A DNA stretch of 64,000 nt from Priestia filamentosa (GTDB taxonomy: Bacteria; Bacillota; Bacilli; Bacillales; Bacillaceae_H): the NCBI RefSeq assembly GCF_900177535.1, contig NZ_FXAJ01000004.1, positions 186,001 through 250,000 on the forward strand. Reading direction: 5' to 3'. The notes under the pieces are model-generated. The model had not been told where the DNA came from and ran no database searches. It saw only the letters and a list, made by a program, of their open reading frames with translations. Positions 1 to 8,101 of this stretch are shown here, one piece after another (within the stretch, counting starts at the first letter, position 1; every line of letters begins with the position of its first letter). The position numbers and the translations under genes were made by a program.

Positions 1-674
1 TCAAATAAAATGTTTTTAAATAATTCATAATCATAGTATCCAGAAACTTTAATTCCTTCATCCTCAATATTTTCGTTAAAGAACACAAGTGTTGGACTTT
101 GATCAACGTCCATTTCATACATAATCTTTGCATCACATTGGAAAGCTTTTGCAGAGCTTTCGCTTAATAAGTCTTTTTTAAATTCTTCGACATCAAGTCC
201 TACTTGTGCGGCAAGGTCAAGCAGTACATCTGGGTCTGTAACATTTTGTTTTTCAAGAAAAAGCGTTTCTTGCATTGCTCTTAAAAACCGTATACCATGC
301 TGTTTTCCTTGAAGCCACGCTGACTTAATAGCAATTGAAGCTGCATGTGGAGTAGAGATTGGATTTTCTAGCCACAAGCTTCCATCACAGGACATTCCAG
401 AACGACTCCCTGTTTTTTCCCAAACTTGCGCCATTTTTTCAGGCTTTGCTTTTTTTAACGTATTCAGACTCGTTAACTGAGCAGATAAAACATGTTTAAG
501 ACTAAAATACTCTCCGTATTCAATTTGAAGTTTTTTAACAATCGGCTCAAGTGCCCAACATTCTGGACAAAGTGGATCAACAAAAAAGTAGACTTCGACC
601 GGCTTTTTGTTTGATCCTCTGCAAAGGTGTTGTAAAGAGAACGCCTTTCTTTTTTCACATTGTTTATTGTTCAA
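1..674 (-). CDS. spxH: SpxH/YjbH, ClpXP adaptor for Spx degradation (partial, runs off the left edge)
   Basis: Thioredoxin-fold (DsbA-like) adaptor that presents the transcription factor Spx to ClpXP. The reading frame on the minus strand starts at TTG 674 and shows VEVYFFVDPLCPECW at residues 26-40, with the CxxC pair at 36 and 39, then the family segments SGMSCDGSLW and FLRAMQETL. About 224 residues are present; B. subtilis YjbH has about 300, so the C-terminus lies outside the window. The TTG overlaps the TGA stop of the upstream globin gene (TTGA), which decides the start and implies translational coupling. The same yjbI-yjbH pair occurs in B. subtilis. Another minus-strand frame over 473-658 is a shadow. 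Confidence 0.9.
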   Translation of the reverse strand, partial: MNNKQCEKRKAFSLQHLCRGSNKKPVEVYFFVDPLCPECWALEPIVKKLQIEYGEYFSLKHVLSAQLTSLNTLKKAKPEKMAQVWEKTGSRSGMSCDGSLWLENPISTPHAASIAIKSAWLQGKQHGIRFLRAMQETLFLEKQNVTDPDVLLDLAAQVGLDVEEFKKDLLSESSAKAFQCDAKIMYEMDVDQSPTLVFFNENIEDEGIKVSGYYDYELFKNILF

Positions 675-1078
675 GGTAATACGCCTTCTTCATCTGGAGT
701 ATTCACCATATGCTGAGCAGTGAGCGTGAGCCGATGAAAAATTTGGGTTCGCAACATACCGTTAAGTCCTACTTCATCCATTGCGTCACTCATACAGGAG
801 AGCCAAGCCTTTGCTCGCGCTGGCGTGATTTCAAAAGGCAAGTGCCGAGCCCTTAACATTGGATGTCCATGTTCGTTTGTGTAATCGGAAGGCCCTCCTA
901 AATACTGTGTTAAAAACTGTTTTTGTTTTCGAGCTGTTTCAGTTAAATCGTCTGGAAAAATTGGAGCTAAGTCTGGATGGTTTCCTACTCTCTTATAAAA
1001 AGCTTCTACAAGGTCAGAAATCATGTGTTCACCCCCGATAGCTTCATAAGGCGTCATATCTCTTTTTTCCATTGTCAT
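671..1078 (-). CDS. yjbI: Truncated haemoglobin, group II (YjbI)
   Basis: Small haem protein of the trHb group II family, 135 residues against about 132 for B. subtilis YjbI. The N-terminus MTPYEAIGGEHMISDLVEAFYKRV is written here as MTPYEAIGGE followed by the helix A/B region. The segment FLTQYLGGP and the proximal-haem region HPMLRARHLPF at about residues 72-82 are typical. It is the first gene of a two-gene unit with spxH, which it overlaps by 4 bases. In B. subtilis the pair is linked to protection from thiol and nitrosative stress; that role is known for the family and not visible here. Confidence 0.9.
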   Translation of the reverse strand: MTMEKRDMTPYEAIGGEHMISDLVEAFYKRVGNHPDLAPIFPDDLTETARKQKQFLTQYLGGPSDYTNEHGHPMLRARHLPFEITPARAKAWLSCMSDAMDEVGLNGMLRTQIFHRLTLTAQHMVNTPDEEGVLP

Positions 1079-1285
1079 AACTCCTTTATAAAAAATCTCT
1101 ATTCAAACATAAAATTGTGAATAAATCCAAAATAGCTTTGTTTAGGTTATGTCCGCTTTCGTTAATATATTGCCAAAAACTTAATGATTCTACTATAGCA
1201 ATAACAGTCAGAAACAACGGTTTACTTTGTTATATTGTAGCAGTCGTCTCTCTTTAACTCAAACTATCCGCCTATAAGCATCATG

Positions 1286-1318
1286 CAAAAAAAAGCTCCT
1301 ATCTTAGACAGGAAGCCT
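1286..1318 (-). terminator. Intrinsic terminator after cwlQ
   Basis: On the minus strand an imperfect GC-containing hairpin (GGCTTCCT against AGGAGCT, one bulge) starts directly after the cwlQ stop codon and is followed by eight T residues. Confidence 0.65.
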
Positions 1319-1960
1319 TTATACTTGATAATAACCCATTACTTTTTTCACATATTCTTTCGTTTCAGTAAAAGGAGGAATTCCTCCATATTTGTCTACA
1401 TTGCCAGGACCTGCATTATAGGCAGCAAGAGCAAGGGAGACATCCCCATCATATTTCTCAAGCATCTTTTTCAAATATTTTGTTCCCCCTCTTATGTTTT
1501 CAAGAGGGTTTAAAGGATTTAGTACACCTAGACTTTGTGATGTAGCTGGCATAAGCTGCATAAGGCCTAATGCTCCTGCACCGCTCTTAGCATCTTTTTT
1601 AAAATTAGATTCTTGTGTAATGACGGCTTTGATGAGTTTAGCATCTACTCCAAATTCTTCACTCGCTTTATGAATAAGGTTCATAAATGGCTCATCCCTT
1701 TTTTCTGACGCTTGTGCTTGTACAGGTGGGCTCGTCATACTCAGAGGAGAGGAAAGTGTAAGCTGATTCTGCAAAAAGGCAGTGCCAGATGAACTTTTTT
1801 CCACTTCAGGTGATGAAGCGGATGTCAGCAATACATCGCTAAGGATCGATGAAAATAGAGAGTTTAAAGATGATTCATTTGCGGGTAGTTTATTAGATGT
1901 CATCGTTTGAAAAGCCTGAAGCTGTAGAATTGCTAAATAAGATTGAATATTATTCATCAT
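1319..1960 (-). CDS. cwlQ: Lytic transglycosylase CwlQ/YjbJ (SLT domain)
   Basis: Peptidoglycan hydrolase, 213 residues. Residues 1-90 are low in complexity and Ser/Thr-rich; residues 95-210 form an SLT (goose-lysozyme-like) domain with the catalytic Glu in ITQESNF (Glu117), then GALGLMQLMPAT and LALAAYNAGPGNV, which are the classic SLT motifs. B. subtilis CwlQ (YjbJ) has muramidase and transglycosylase activity; that is family knowledge. No typical signal peptide is visible. The start overlaps the end of the upstream yjbK by 11 bases, so the two are co-transcribed. A terminator follows at once. Confidence 0.85.
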   Translation of the reverse strand: MMNNIQSYLAILQLQAFQTMTSNKLPANESSLNSLFSSILSDVLLTSASSPEVEKSSSGTAFLQNQLTLSSPLSMTSPPVQAQASEKRDEPFMNLIHKASEEFGVDAKLIKAVITQESNFKKDAKSGAGALGLMQLMPATSQSLGVLNPLNPLENIRGGTKYLKKMLEKYDGDVSLALAAYNAGPGNVDKYGGIPPFTETKEYVKKVMGYYQV

Positions 1961-2546
1961 GCTCTCCTAGTTGCTTATGTTTTAAGTTGAAAAAACGCTG
2001 AATTTTATTGTTCGTTTCTCGCATTGGAATATGAAAATGGTTGAGAAGCTCTAGGAATGCTTTTTTTCCACTTTCCTCATTTCTTACTTCATATTCAAGT
2101 TCAAAATCTTCATGATTAAGGTATGTGCTATGATCTAAAACAAGCAGTCCGTCCTTATAAGGAACCTCCGCTCTTCTCGTTGTAAGACTGCCAAATAAGT
2201 TAACTTTCCTTACTTCAATACCAAGGGTTTTGATTTGTTTTTCCATTGAAGAGGGAAGAGGGGATTCACCCTTTAATAAACGAGTTGCTTCCTCCTTTGT
2301 TAACGTTTCATGGGTTTCAAGAAGGCCAACTTTACTTGGCTGTTTAAGTGTCAAAACATAGCAATCATTTTTACATCGTATCCGAAGAGCAGCTCGGTTT
2401 TCTTTAATATCAAACGTTTGAGTATCAAAATAGTAGTTTGTTTGTTCTTTAAACTGACTATTGTCTATATGAAAAGCATCCATAAGCTTATGAAATTCAG
2501 TAGAAGTTAATAAATTTTTAAATTCAATCTCAATTTCTTGTTTCAT
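1950..2546 (-). CDS. yjbK: CYTH-domain protein YjbK
   Basis: CYTH (adenylate cyclase IV/thiamine triphosphatase-like) protein acting on triphosphate-containing substrates inside a beta-tunnel. The signature EIEIEFK (ExExK) sits at the N-terminus, followed by alternating charged strands such as AALRIRCK, YVLTLKQP and FELEYEVR. I take ATG 2546 as start because AAGGA lies about 8 bases upstream; ATG 2549 is the neighbouring alternative, and a longer frame to 2615 lacks a ribosome site. About 198 residues. The substrate is unknown for the B. subtilis protein. It is followed by cwlQ in the same transcript. Confidence 0.85.
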   Translation of the reverse strand: MKQEIEIEFKNLLTSTEFHKLMDAFHIDNSQFKEQTNYYFDTQTFDIKENRAALRIRCKNDCYVLTLKQPSKVGLLETHETLTKEEATRLLKGESPLPSSMEKQIKTLGIEVRKVNLFGSLTTRRAEVPYKDGLLVLDHSTYLNHEDFELEYEVRNEESGKKAFLELLNHFHIPMRETNNKIQRFFNLKHKQLGEHDE

Positions 2547-2771
2547 CATATATTTCCTTTCCTTGTAAAAAAATAATATCTTTTCTATTATTCCATGTTT
2601 TAAAAGTAAACTCAATTGTCTCTGTTTTTCTTTATTAAGTGCCTTTCTTTACTAGTAGGACTTCTCTACGAATTTTAGCTTTAATATGGTAAAATGAAGG
2701 CGGGTAATTCAGAGGTTTCAGTCTAAATATACATAATATGCTCATTTATTGTTGAAGGGAGATTTACTGCT

Positions 2772-3152
2772 ATGTCAAACAGAATCGAAGTAAATGGTAC
2801 AGAATGGAAAGAGGGACGCTTATATATTAAAACAGAAGCGTTAAACCAAAACATTGAAACAATAGAAGATACAGGTCAAATGATTGTTGATTCTGATAAT
2901 TTATCTTTCATTTATATTATAGATGTAAACGAAGCGTTTGTTTATGTTAGTATTACGGAGCCATACTGGAATGACATTAAGGAAGCAAAAGAAAATAATA
3001 CCAATGTTGTAGCTCTTATAGGTGAACATGAAGTACAACTTGAAAATATTTTCACAGAATTAGAAGACCTTGTAGAAAACATCGAAGGAAACTCTAACTA
3101 TGGAGAAGAATTTATGGGTTCTGTTGAAAAAATATTTTTAAATAAAGCTTAA
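2772..3152 (+). CDS. yjbL: YjbL, UPF0738 family protein of unknown function
   Basis: Soluble acidic protein, 126 residues. It resembles B. subtilis YjbL from the start (INGxEW-like RIEVNGTEWKEGRLYIKTEAL, given here in part as NGTEWKEGRLYIKTEAL) and sits at the same place, just upstream of the small alarmone synthetase. No transmembrane segment, signal peptide or catalytic motif is visible. A good ribosome site (AAGGGAG) precedes ATG 2772. No function can be assigned from sequence. It may share a transcript with sasB and nadF, since the gap to sasB is only 44 bases. Confidence 0.8.
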   Translation: MSNRIEVNGTEWKEGRLYIKTEALNQNIETIEDTGQMIVDSDNLSFIYIIDVNEAFVYVSITEPYWNDIKEAKENNTNVVALIGEHEVQLENIFTELEDLVENIEGNSNYGEEFMGSVEKIFLNKA

Positions 3153-3196
3153 AAGAGCACATATTTTCTTGAACAAAATTGGTGGTGTAAATCAGT

Positions 3197-3820
3197 ATGT
3201 TAAAACATTGGGATTTATTTTTAGCTCCTTATAAACAAGCGGTTGAAGAATTAAAAGTAAAATTAAAAGGAATGAGATCTCAGTATGAGTTGAAATCAAC
3301 TCATTCTCCAATTGAATTTGTAACAGGTCGGGTGAAGCCGATTCCGAGTGTCCTTGATAAAGCAGCAAGAAAAGGGATTCCGCTAGATCGTTTAGAAGAG
3401 GAAATGCAGGATATCGCAGGGCTACGTATGATGTGTCAGTTTGTCGATGACATTCCCTCTGTTGTAGAGATTTTAAAAGAAAGAAACGATTTTGAAGTTG
3501 TAGAAGAAAGAAACTATATTACAGAGAAGAAGGAAAGTGGCTATCGTTCTTACCATGTTGTATTACGCTACCCCGTTCAAACGATCGAAGGCGAGAAAAA
3601 AATTCTCGTCGAAATTCAGATTAGAACGCTTGCGATGAATTTTTGGGCAACAATTGAACATTCGCTGAACTACAAATATAGCGGCAACTTTCCAAGAGAA
3701 ATTAAGGAGCGTTTACAACGCGCTTCAGAAGCAGCTTTTCAACTTGACGAAGAGATGTCTAAAATAAGGGAAGAAATCCAAGAAGCCCAAGTTATGTTTT
3801 CACGAAAGAAAGAAAAATAA
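3197..3820 (+). CDS. sasB: Small alarmone synthetase SasB/RelQ (YjbM), GTP pyrophosphokinase
   Basis: Makes (p)ppGpp by transferring pyrophosphate from ATP to GDP or GTP. Only the RelA/SpoT synthetase domain is present (207 residues, no HD hydrolase and no TGS/ACT), as in RelQ proteins. Visible motifs are KGMRSQYE near residue 25, [10 protein letters not shown] near 77, GYRSYH near 117, VEIQIRT near 140 and MNFWATIEH near 148. In B. subtilis RelQ acts as a tetramer allosterically stimulated by pppGpp. It lies 22 bases upstream of nadF, the conserved sasB-nadF-yjbO order. Confidence 0.93.
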   Translation: MLKHWDLFLAPYKQAVEELKVKLKGMRSQYELKSTHSPIEFVTGRVKPIPSVLDKAARKGIPLDRLEEEMQDIAGLRMMCQFVDDIPSVVEILKERNDFEVVEERNYITEKKESGYRSYHVVLRYPVQTIEGEKKILVEIQIRTLAMNFWATIEHSLNYKYSGNFPREIKERLQRASEAAFQLDEEMSKIREEIQEAQVMFSRKKEK

Positions 3821-3842
3821 CAATCAATGGAGGGAGCCACAA

Positions 3843-4637
3843 TTGAAATTTGTAGTAACGTCAAAAGGTGATGAAACATCGAATACGCTCGCACAAAAAA
3901 TGCGTACATATTTGCTTGATTTTAATTTAGAGTATGATGAAACACATCCAGATATTGTTATCTCAGTTGGAGGAGATGGAACACTTCTCTATGCTTTTCA
4001 CCGTTATCAACATCGTTTAGATAAAACAGCTTTTGTTGGAGTTCATACAGGACATTTAGGCTTCTATGCGGATTGGAGACCGAAAGAGATTGAAAAGCTT
4101 GTTATTGCAATCGCTAAAACTCCGTTTCAAATTGTGGAATATCCCCTTGTTGAAGTGATTATTCGTTATTTAGGTGGAGGGAAAGAATCGCGCTATCTTG
4201 CTTTAAACGAGTGTACGATAAAAAGTGTTGAAGGTTCTTTAGTTGTAGACGTTGAAATTAAAGGGCAGCTCTTTGAAACGTTTCGAGGGGATGGTCTCTG
4301 TATTTCGACTCCTTCCGGAAGTACTGCTTATAATAAAGCATTAGGAGGAGCTATTCTTCATCCATCTCTTCAAGCTATCCAAGTTGCAGAGATGGCTTCT
4401 ATCAATAATCGCGTATTCAGAACAATTGGTTCACCGCTTGTTTTGCCAGCCCATCATACAGGGATGTTCAAGCCTGTGAATGACGTCGATTTTCAAATTA
4501 CAATTGATCACCTGACGTTGCTTCATAAAGAAGTAAAGTCTATTCAATGTCGTGTGGCTCAAGAGAAAATTCGCTTTGCGCGCTTTCGTACATTTCCGTT
4601 TTGGCAAAGAGTACGAGATTCATTTGTTACAGAATAA
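3843..4637 (+). CDS. nadF: NAD kinase NadF (YjbN)
   Basis: Phosphorylates NAD to NADP using ATP or polyphosphate; cytosolic and essential in Bacillus. The family motif GGDGT is at residues 43-47 with VISVGG before it. The second signature, LNECTIK, is near residue 122, and [15 protein letters not shown] near 157. 264 residues is normal for the Gram-positive family. The start is TTG 3843, set by GGAGGGAG ending about 6 bases upstream; no nearer ATG fits the conserved N-terminus MKFVV. It directly follows sasB and ends at a strong terminator. Confidence 0.93.
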   Translation: MKFVVTSKGDETSNTLAQKMRTYLLDFNLEYDETHPDIVISVGGDGTLLYAFHRYQHRLDKTAFVGVHTGHLGFYADWRPKEIEKLVIAIAKTPFQIVEYPLVEVIIRYLGGGKESRYLALNECTIKSVEGSLVVDVEIKGQLFETFRGDGLCISTPSGSTAYNKALGGAILHPSLQAIQVAEMASINNRVFRTIGSPLVLPAHHTGMFKPVNDVDFQITIDHLTLLHKEVKSIQCRVAQEKIRFARFRTFPFWQRVRDSFVTE

Positions 4638-4642
4638 AAGGA

Positions 4643-4670
4643 GGCAGCTTTATAAAAAGCTGCCTTTTTT
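4643..4670 (+). terminator. Intrinsic terminator after nadF
   Basis: GGCAGCTT and AAGCTGCC form a perfect 8-bp stem (4643-4650 with 4657-4664), followed by TTTTTT. Confidence 0.92.
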
Positions 4671-4760
4671 GTATAGTTTATATAAAGAACGAGTTGCGTT
4701 TTCTTTTTTAAATAAGTAATAAAAAGTTTTTGATCTATATTAAATAAAGAGGTAGAGATA

Positions 4761-5660
4761 ATGGAAAAAAGGTTTACACTCTTTTGGGAAATTCCAGCAC
4801 ACTATGATGGAACAATAACAAGAGACTTTTTAAAGGAACATTCCATCTCAAAAGCATCGCTTACAGCAATTAAATTTCAAGGTGGATTTATTAAGGTTAA
4901 TAATCAAGATGAAACAGTACGATATATATTAAAAGAAGGTGATGTTTTAGAGGTAGCTTTTCCACTTGAAAAACGAAGTGAGAATATTAAAGCGGAGAAA
5001 ATGCCCTTGGATATTCTCTATGAAGATGAGCATTTTCTCGTTGTTAATAAAAGGGCGGGTATTGCGACAATTCCTTCACGGGAACATCAATCAGGTACGT
5101 TGAGTAATGCGCTTTTGTACTATTATGTGCAGAACGATATTCATGCGACACTACACTTTGTTAATCGACTTGATAAAGATACATCAGGACTTCTTGTTGT
5201 GGCAAAGCATAGATATAGTCATTATTTATTTTCAAAAGCGCAGCAAAGTCATAAAATCCATCGCTTTTATCAAGCATTTGTTCATGGTGTTCCTGCAGAA
5301 GAAGGAACAATATCAGCTTCAATTGGTAGAGCAGATGATAGCATTATTAAGAGAGAAGTTGTGGAGCATGGTCAGCATGCTGTAACTCATTACAAAGTGC
5401 TTGAACGCTTCAAAGAGGCAGCTATTGTTGAGCTTTCTTTAGAAACGGGAAGAACACATCAAATTCGCGTGCATATGAGCTATATCGGGCACCCTTTACT
5501 TGGAGATGATTTATACGGAGGTAAGCAAGGGAGAATGAACCGTCAAGCGCTCCACTGCTGTAAAATGGAATTTAAACACCCATTTACAGGTCAATATTTA
5601 TCATTTATAGGAGAACTACCAGAAGATATGTTGAAATGTCAAAGAGAGCTTGCACAGTAA
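4761..5660 (+). CDS. yjbO: RluA/RluD-family 23S/other RNA pseudouridine synthase YjbO
   Basis: Converts uridine to pseudouridine in RNA. The catalytic motif RLDKDTSGL is at residues 136-144 with the nucleophile Asp138, followed by GRTHQIRVHM near 228 and HPLLGDDLYG, all typical of the RluA family. Residues 1-70 form an S4-like RNA-binding region. 299 residues matches RluD-type enzymes, but the exact target site cannot be told from sequence. It has its own upstream space of about 120 bases after the nadF terminator and ends in a bidirectional terminator shared with prpE. Confidence 0.87.
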   Translation: MEKRFTLFWEIPAHYDGTITRDFLKEHSISKASLTAIKFQGGFIKVNNQDETVRYILKEGDVLEVAFPLEKRSENIKAEKMPLDILYEDEHFLVVNKRAGIATIPSREHQSGTLSNALLYYYVQNDIHATLHFVNRLDKDTSGLLVVAKHRYSHYLFSKAQQSHKIHRFYQAFVHGVPAEEGTISASIGRADDSIIKREVVEHGQHAVTHYKVLERFKEAAIVELSLETGRTHQIRVHMSYIGHPLLGDDLYGGKQGRMNRQALHCCKMEFKHPFTGQYLSFIGELPEDMLKCQRELAQ

Positions 5661-5678
5661 AGCAAGCTCTCTTTTTTT
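5643..5678. terminator. Bidirectional terminator between yjbO and prpE
   Basis: AGAGAGCTTGC (5643-5653) pairs with GCAAGCTCTCT (5662-5672), overlapping the yjbO stop codon. A T-run follows on the plus strand; the convergent prpE gene ends against it. Confidence 0.9.
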
Positions 5679-6432
5679 AAGAGAAAGTAGAGAATTTCTC
5701 TTCAATATACGGCATTGAGGAGGGAATAGACAGCGTTTCATATTGAGGATATCGGAAAGCTGTGAGAGCTCCTCCGAAAACTACTCCCGTATCAATGTTA
5801 TATGTATTATTCACTTTTCGGACGCTTTTAACAGGGGTATGTCCATAGACAATAGTTGCTTTCCCCTCATAGTGCTGAGCCCAATCTCGACGAACTGGGG
5901 AGCCGTTTGGATGTACTTCTCCTGTGATGTCTCCATAAAGAACGAAGGTCTTTACATGATGACTATGTTTTCCAATATCTTTTTCTCGGATGCCAGCATG
6001 TGCAACAACTAATTTTCCTTTATTAAGCACAAGATAAAGAGGAGCATTTTCATACAGTTTCATGAACTGTTCACGAACGAGCGCCTGCTTGTCGTTGGAG
6101 AGGGAGCTATATTCAGCAACAGTTGTTTCAAGTCCATGGGTGATTTGTACTTTATTTCCTTTAAAGAATCGATAAAGTTTGTTGCAGTGGTTACCAGGAC
6201 AATAAAAAGCGGCCTTTTTGCTAACGAGTTTTGAAACGGTATCTATAACAGCTAAGGAATTTTTTCCTCGATCTGTTAAATCACCTAAAAATACGAGTTT
6301 CCTTCCTTCTGAATGTAAGGGGATATCGGTATTCCACTGGTAACCAAGCTCTTTTGTTAAAAGGACAAATTCATCATAGCAGCCATGAATATCACCGATT
6401 ACATCAAATCCTTGCGCAGATTGTTTAACCAT
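5677..6432 (-). CDS. prpE: PrpE (YjbP), PPP-family phosphatase / symmetrical diadenosine tetraphosphatase
   Basis: Calcineurin-like metallophosphatase of the PPP family, 251 residues. Metal-binding motifs appear in the expected order: GDIHG at residues 13-17, GDLTDRG at 50-56 and GNHCNK at 80-85, then VAHAG near 143 and YGHTP near 196. In B. subtilis PrpE hydrolyses Ap4A and has been linked to spore germination control. Transcribed alone, convergent with yjbO, from a 258-base intergenic space it shares with mgtE. Confidence 0.88.
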   Translation of the reverse strand: MVKQSAQGFDVIGDIHGCYDEFVLLTKELGYQWNTDIPLHSEGRKLVFLGDLTDRGKNSLAVIDTVSKLVSKKAAFYCPGNHCNKLYRFFKGNKVQITHGLETTVAEYSSLSNDKQALVREQFMKLYENAPLYLVLNKGKLVVAHAGIREKDIGKHSHHVKTFVLYGDITGEVHPNGSPVRRDWAQHYEGKATIVYGHTPVKSVRKVNNTYNIDTGVVFGGALTAFRYPQYETLSIPSSMPYIEEKFSTFS

Positions 6433-6690
6433 GTTATCATTCCTTTTTAAGTTTATCCGTAGTTTAATTTTAGAGGATTTTCTTCTATATTTCTCTTTGA
6501 TATGTGGTAATTCTAGAGGAAACGTTCGAAGTTTCTAGAACTTTTTCAACACATTTTATCATGTCCTATCCGTTTTTTTTCTACTCTAATATTAAAAGAT
6601 AAAAACTAAAACAAAAGAGGGTACATTGATTTTATCGGAATACATGTATTGTCTAGCTTCTATAGATGAACAACTTCATGGAGGTGGGTT

Positions 6691-8067
6691 ATGATGAATA
6701 ACGAAAAAGAGCAGGAAAGAAAAGAGCAGACAGAGCTCGTTTTGTTTCATTTACTTCATTTACGTGACATTGAAACATTTAGAGAAGAGTTTCTGAATCT
6801 CCATTCTTATGATCAAGCTCAGTTTTATGAAGAGCTTAATGAAGAAGAACGCCTTATTTTATATAGTTTCCTCTCACCAGAGGAAATGGCTTCAATCTTT
6901 GAAAGTATTGAAGTTTCAGAGGAAGAGTATAAGGAGCTTCTTGGCGAAATGATGCCGGACTTTGCAGCTAATATGTTAGCAGATATGTACGCTGATGATG
7001 CAGTTGACGTGTTAAATGAGCTTGATAAAGAACAAGTTGCAAGCTATTTAACAATTATGAATGATGAAGCAGCAGATGAAATTAAAGAGCTTCTTCATTA
7101 TGAAGAATCAACTGCCGGCAGTATTATGACAACAGAGTACGTAGCTATTTATGCAAATGAGACAGTAAGTTCAGCAATGAGAATTTTAAAAGAAAAAGCA
7201 CCTGTTGCTGAAACCATTTATTATGTATTCGTCATAGATGATGAGAAACGCCTTGTTGGAGTTATTTCTTTACGTGATCTTATTGTGGCAGAAGATGACA
7301 CGTTAATTCGTGAAGTAATGAGCGAAAGGGTTGTATCTGTTTCTGTTGCTGAAGATCAAGAAAAAGTAGCACGTACAATGCGAGACTACGATTTTTTAGC
7401 TCTTCCAGTTGTTGATTTTCAGAACCACCTCCTTGGAATCATTACCGTTGATGACGTAATGGACGTTATTGATGAAGAGGCATCTGATGATTATTCAAAG
7501 CTTGCCGGGATTTCAGATGTTGATGATACGATTCGCACTCCCTTTTCAGCGGCAAAGAAACGCTTGCCGTGGCTTGTCATCCTACTATTTTTGGGAATGC
7601 TAACAGCAAATCTTATTGGGCAGTTCGAAGAGACACTTGATAAAGTGGCAATACTTGCAGTCTTTATTCCTCTTATTGGCGGAATGGCTGGTAATACAGG
7701 AACACAGGCATTAGCAGTTGCTGTTAGGGGAATTGCAACAGGTGAAGCAGATAAGGAAAGCAAATGGAAACTTATCGTCCGTGAAGGATTAACAGGGGTA
7801 ATAACAGGAGGAAGCTGTGGAATCCTAGTCGTTTTTGTTGTTTATATATGGCAACACAGCTTCGTGTTAGGGCTGCTTGTTGGAGCTTCTATTTTTGCAA
7901 CTCTTATTGCAGCAACAATTGCCGGAGCGCTTGTTCCAATTATTATGCATAAATTTAAGATTGACCCTGCTGTTGCTTCAGGTCCGTTCATTACAACCGT
8001 AAATGACATTATTAGTGTATTAATTTATTTTGGGCTTGCAACAACATTTATGAGTTATCTTACTTGA
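6691..8067 (+). CDS. mgtE: Magnesium channel/transporter MgtE
   Basis: Mg2+-gated channel of the cytoplasmic membrane, 458 residues. Residues 1-130 are the acidic superhelical N domain, about 135-255 two CBS domains (VGVISLRDLIV and LGIITVDDVMDVI mark their ends), and about 285-458 five hydrophobic membrane segments. GGMAGNTGTQALAVAVRG and PFITTVNDI are the pore signatures. GGAGGTGGG precedes the ATG pair at 6691/6694. The upstream 258 bases show no M-box pattern that I can recognise, although the B. subtilis homologue is under an M-box. It may read on into yjbQ 34 bases downstream. Confidence 0.93.
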   Translation: MMNNEKEQERKEQTELVLFHLLHLRDIETFREEFLNLHSYDQAQFYEELNEEERLILYSFLSPEEMASIFESIEVSEEEYKELLGEMMPDFAANMLADMYADDAVDVLNELDKEQVASYLTIMNDEAADEIKELLHYEESTAGSIMTTEYVAIYANETVSSAMRILKEKAPVAETIYYVFVIDDEKRLVGVISLRDLIVAEDDTLIREVMSERVVSVSVAEDQEKVARTMRDYDFLALPVVDFQNHLLGIITVDDVMDVIDEEASDDYSKLAGISDVDDTIRTPFSAAKKRLPWLVILLFLGMLTANLIGQFEETLDKVAILAVFIPLIGGMAGNTGTQALAVAVRGIATGEADKESKWKLIVREGLTGVITGGSCGILVVFVVYIWQHSFVLGLLVGASIFATLIAATIAGALVPIIMHKFKIDPAVASGPFITTVNDIISVLIYFGLATTFMSYLT

Positions 8068-8101
8068 TAGTAAATAAATTAAAGAAAGAAGGTGGAGTAA
8101 C

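Noticed and set aside
473-658. 61-codon minus-strand frame at the left edge
   Set aside because: Shadow of spxH; the in-frame continuation with CPEC and SGMSCDG lies in the neighbouring phase.
6433-6690. M-box magnesium riboswitch before mgtE
   Set aside because: The space is 258 bases and shows no M-box core or terminator that I can recognise; the idea came only from the B. subtilis homologue.
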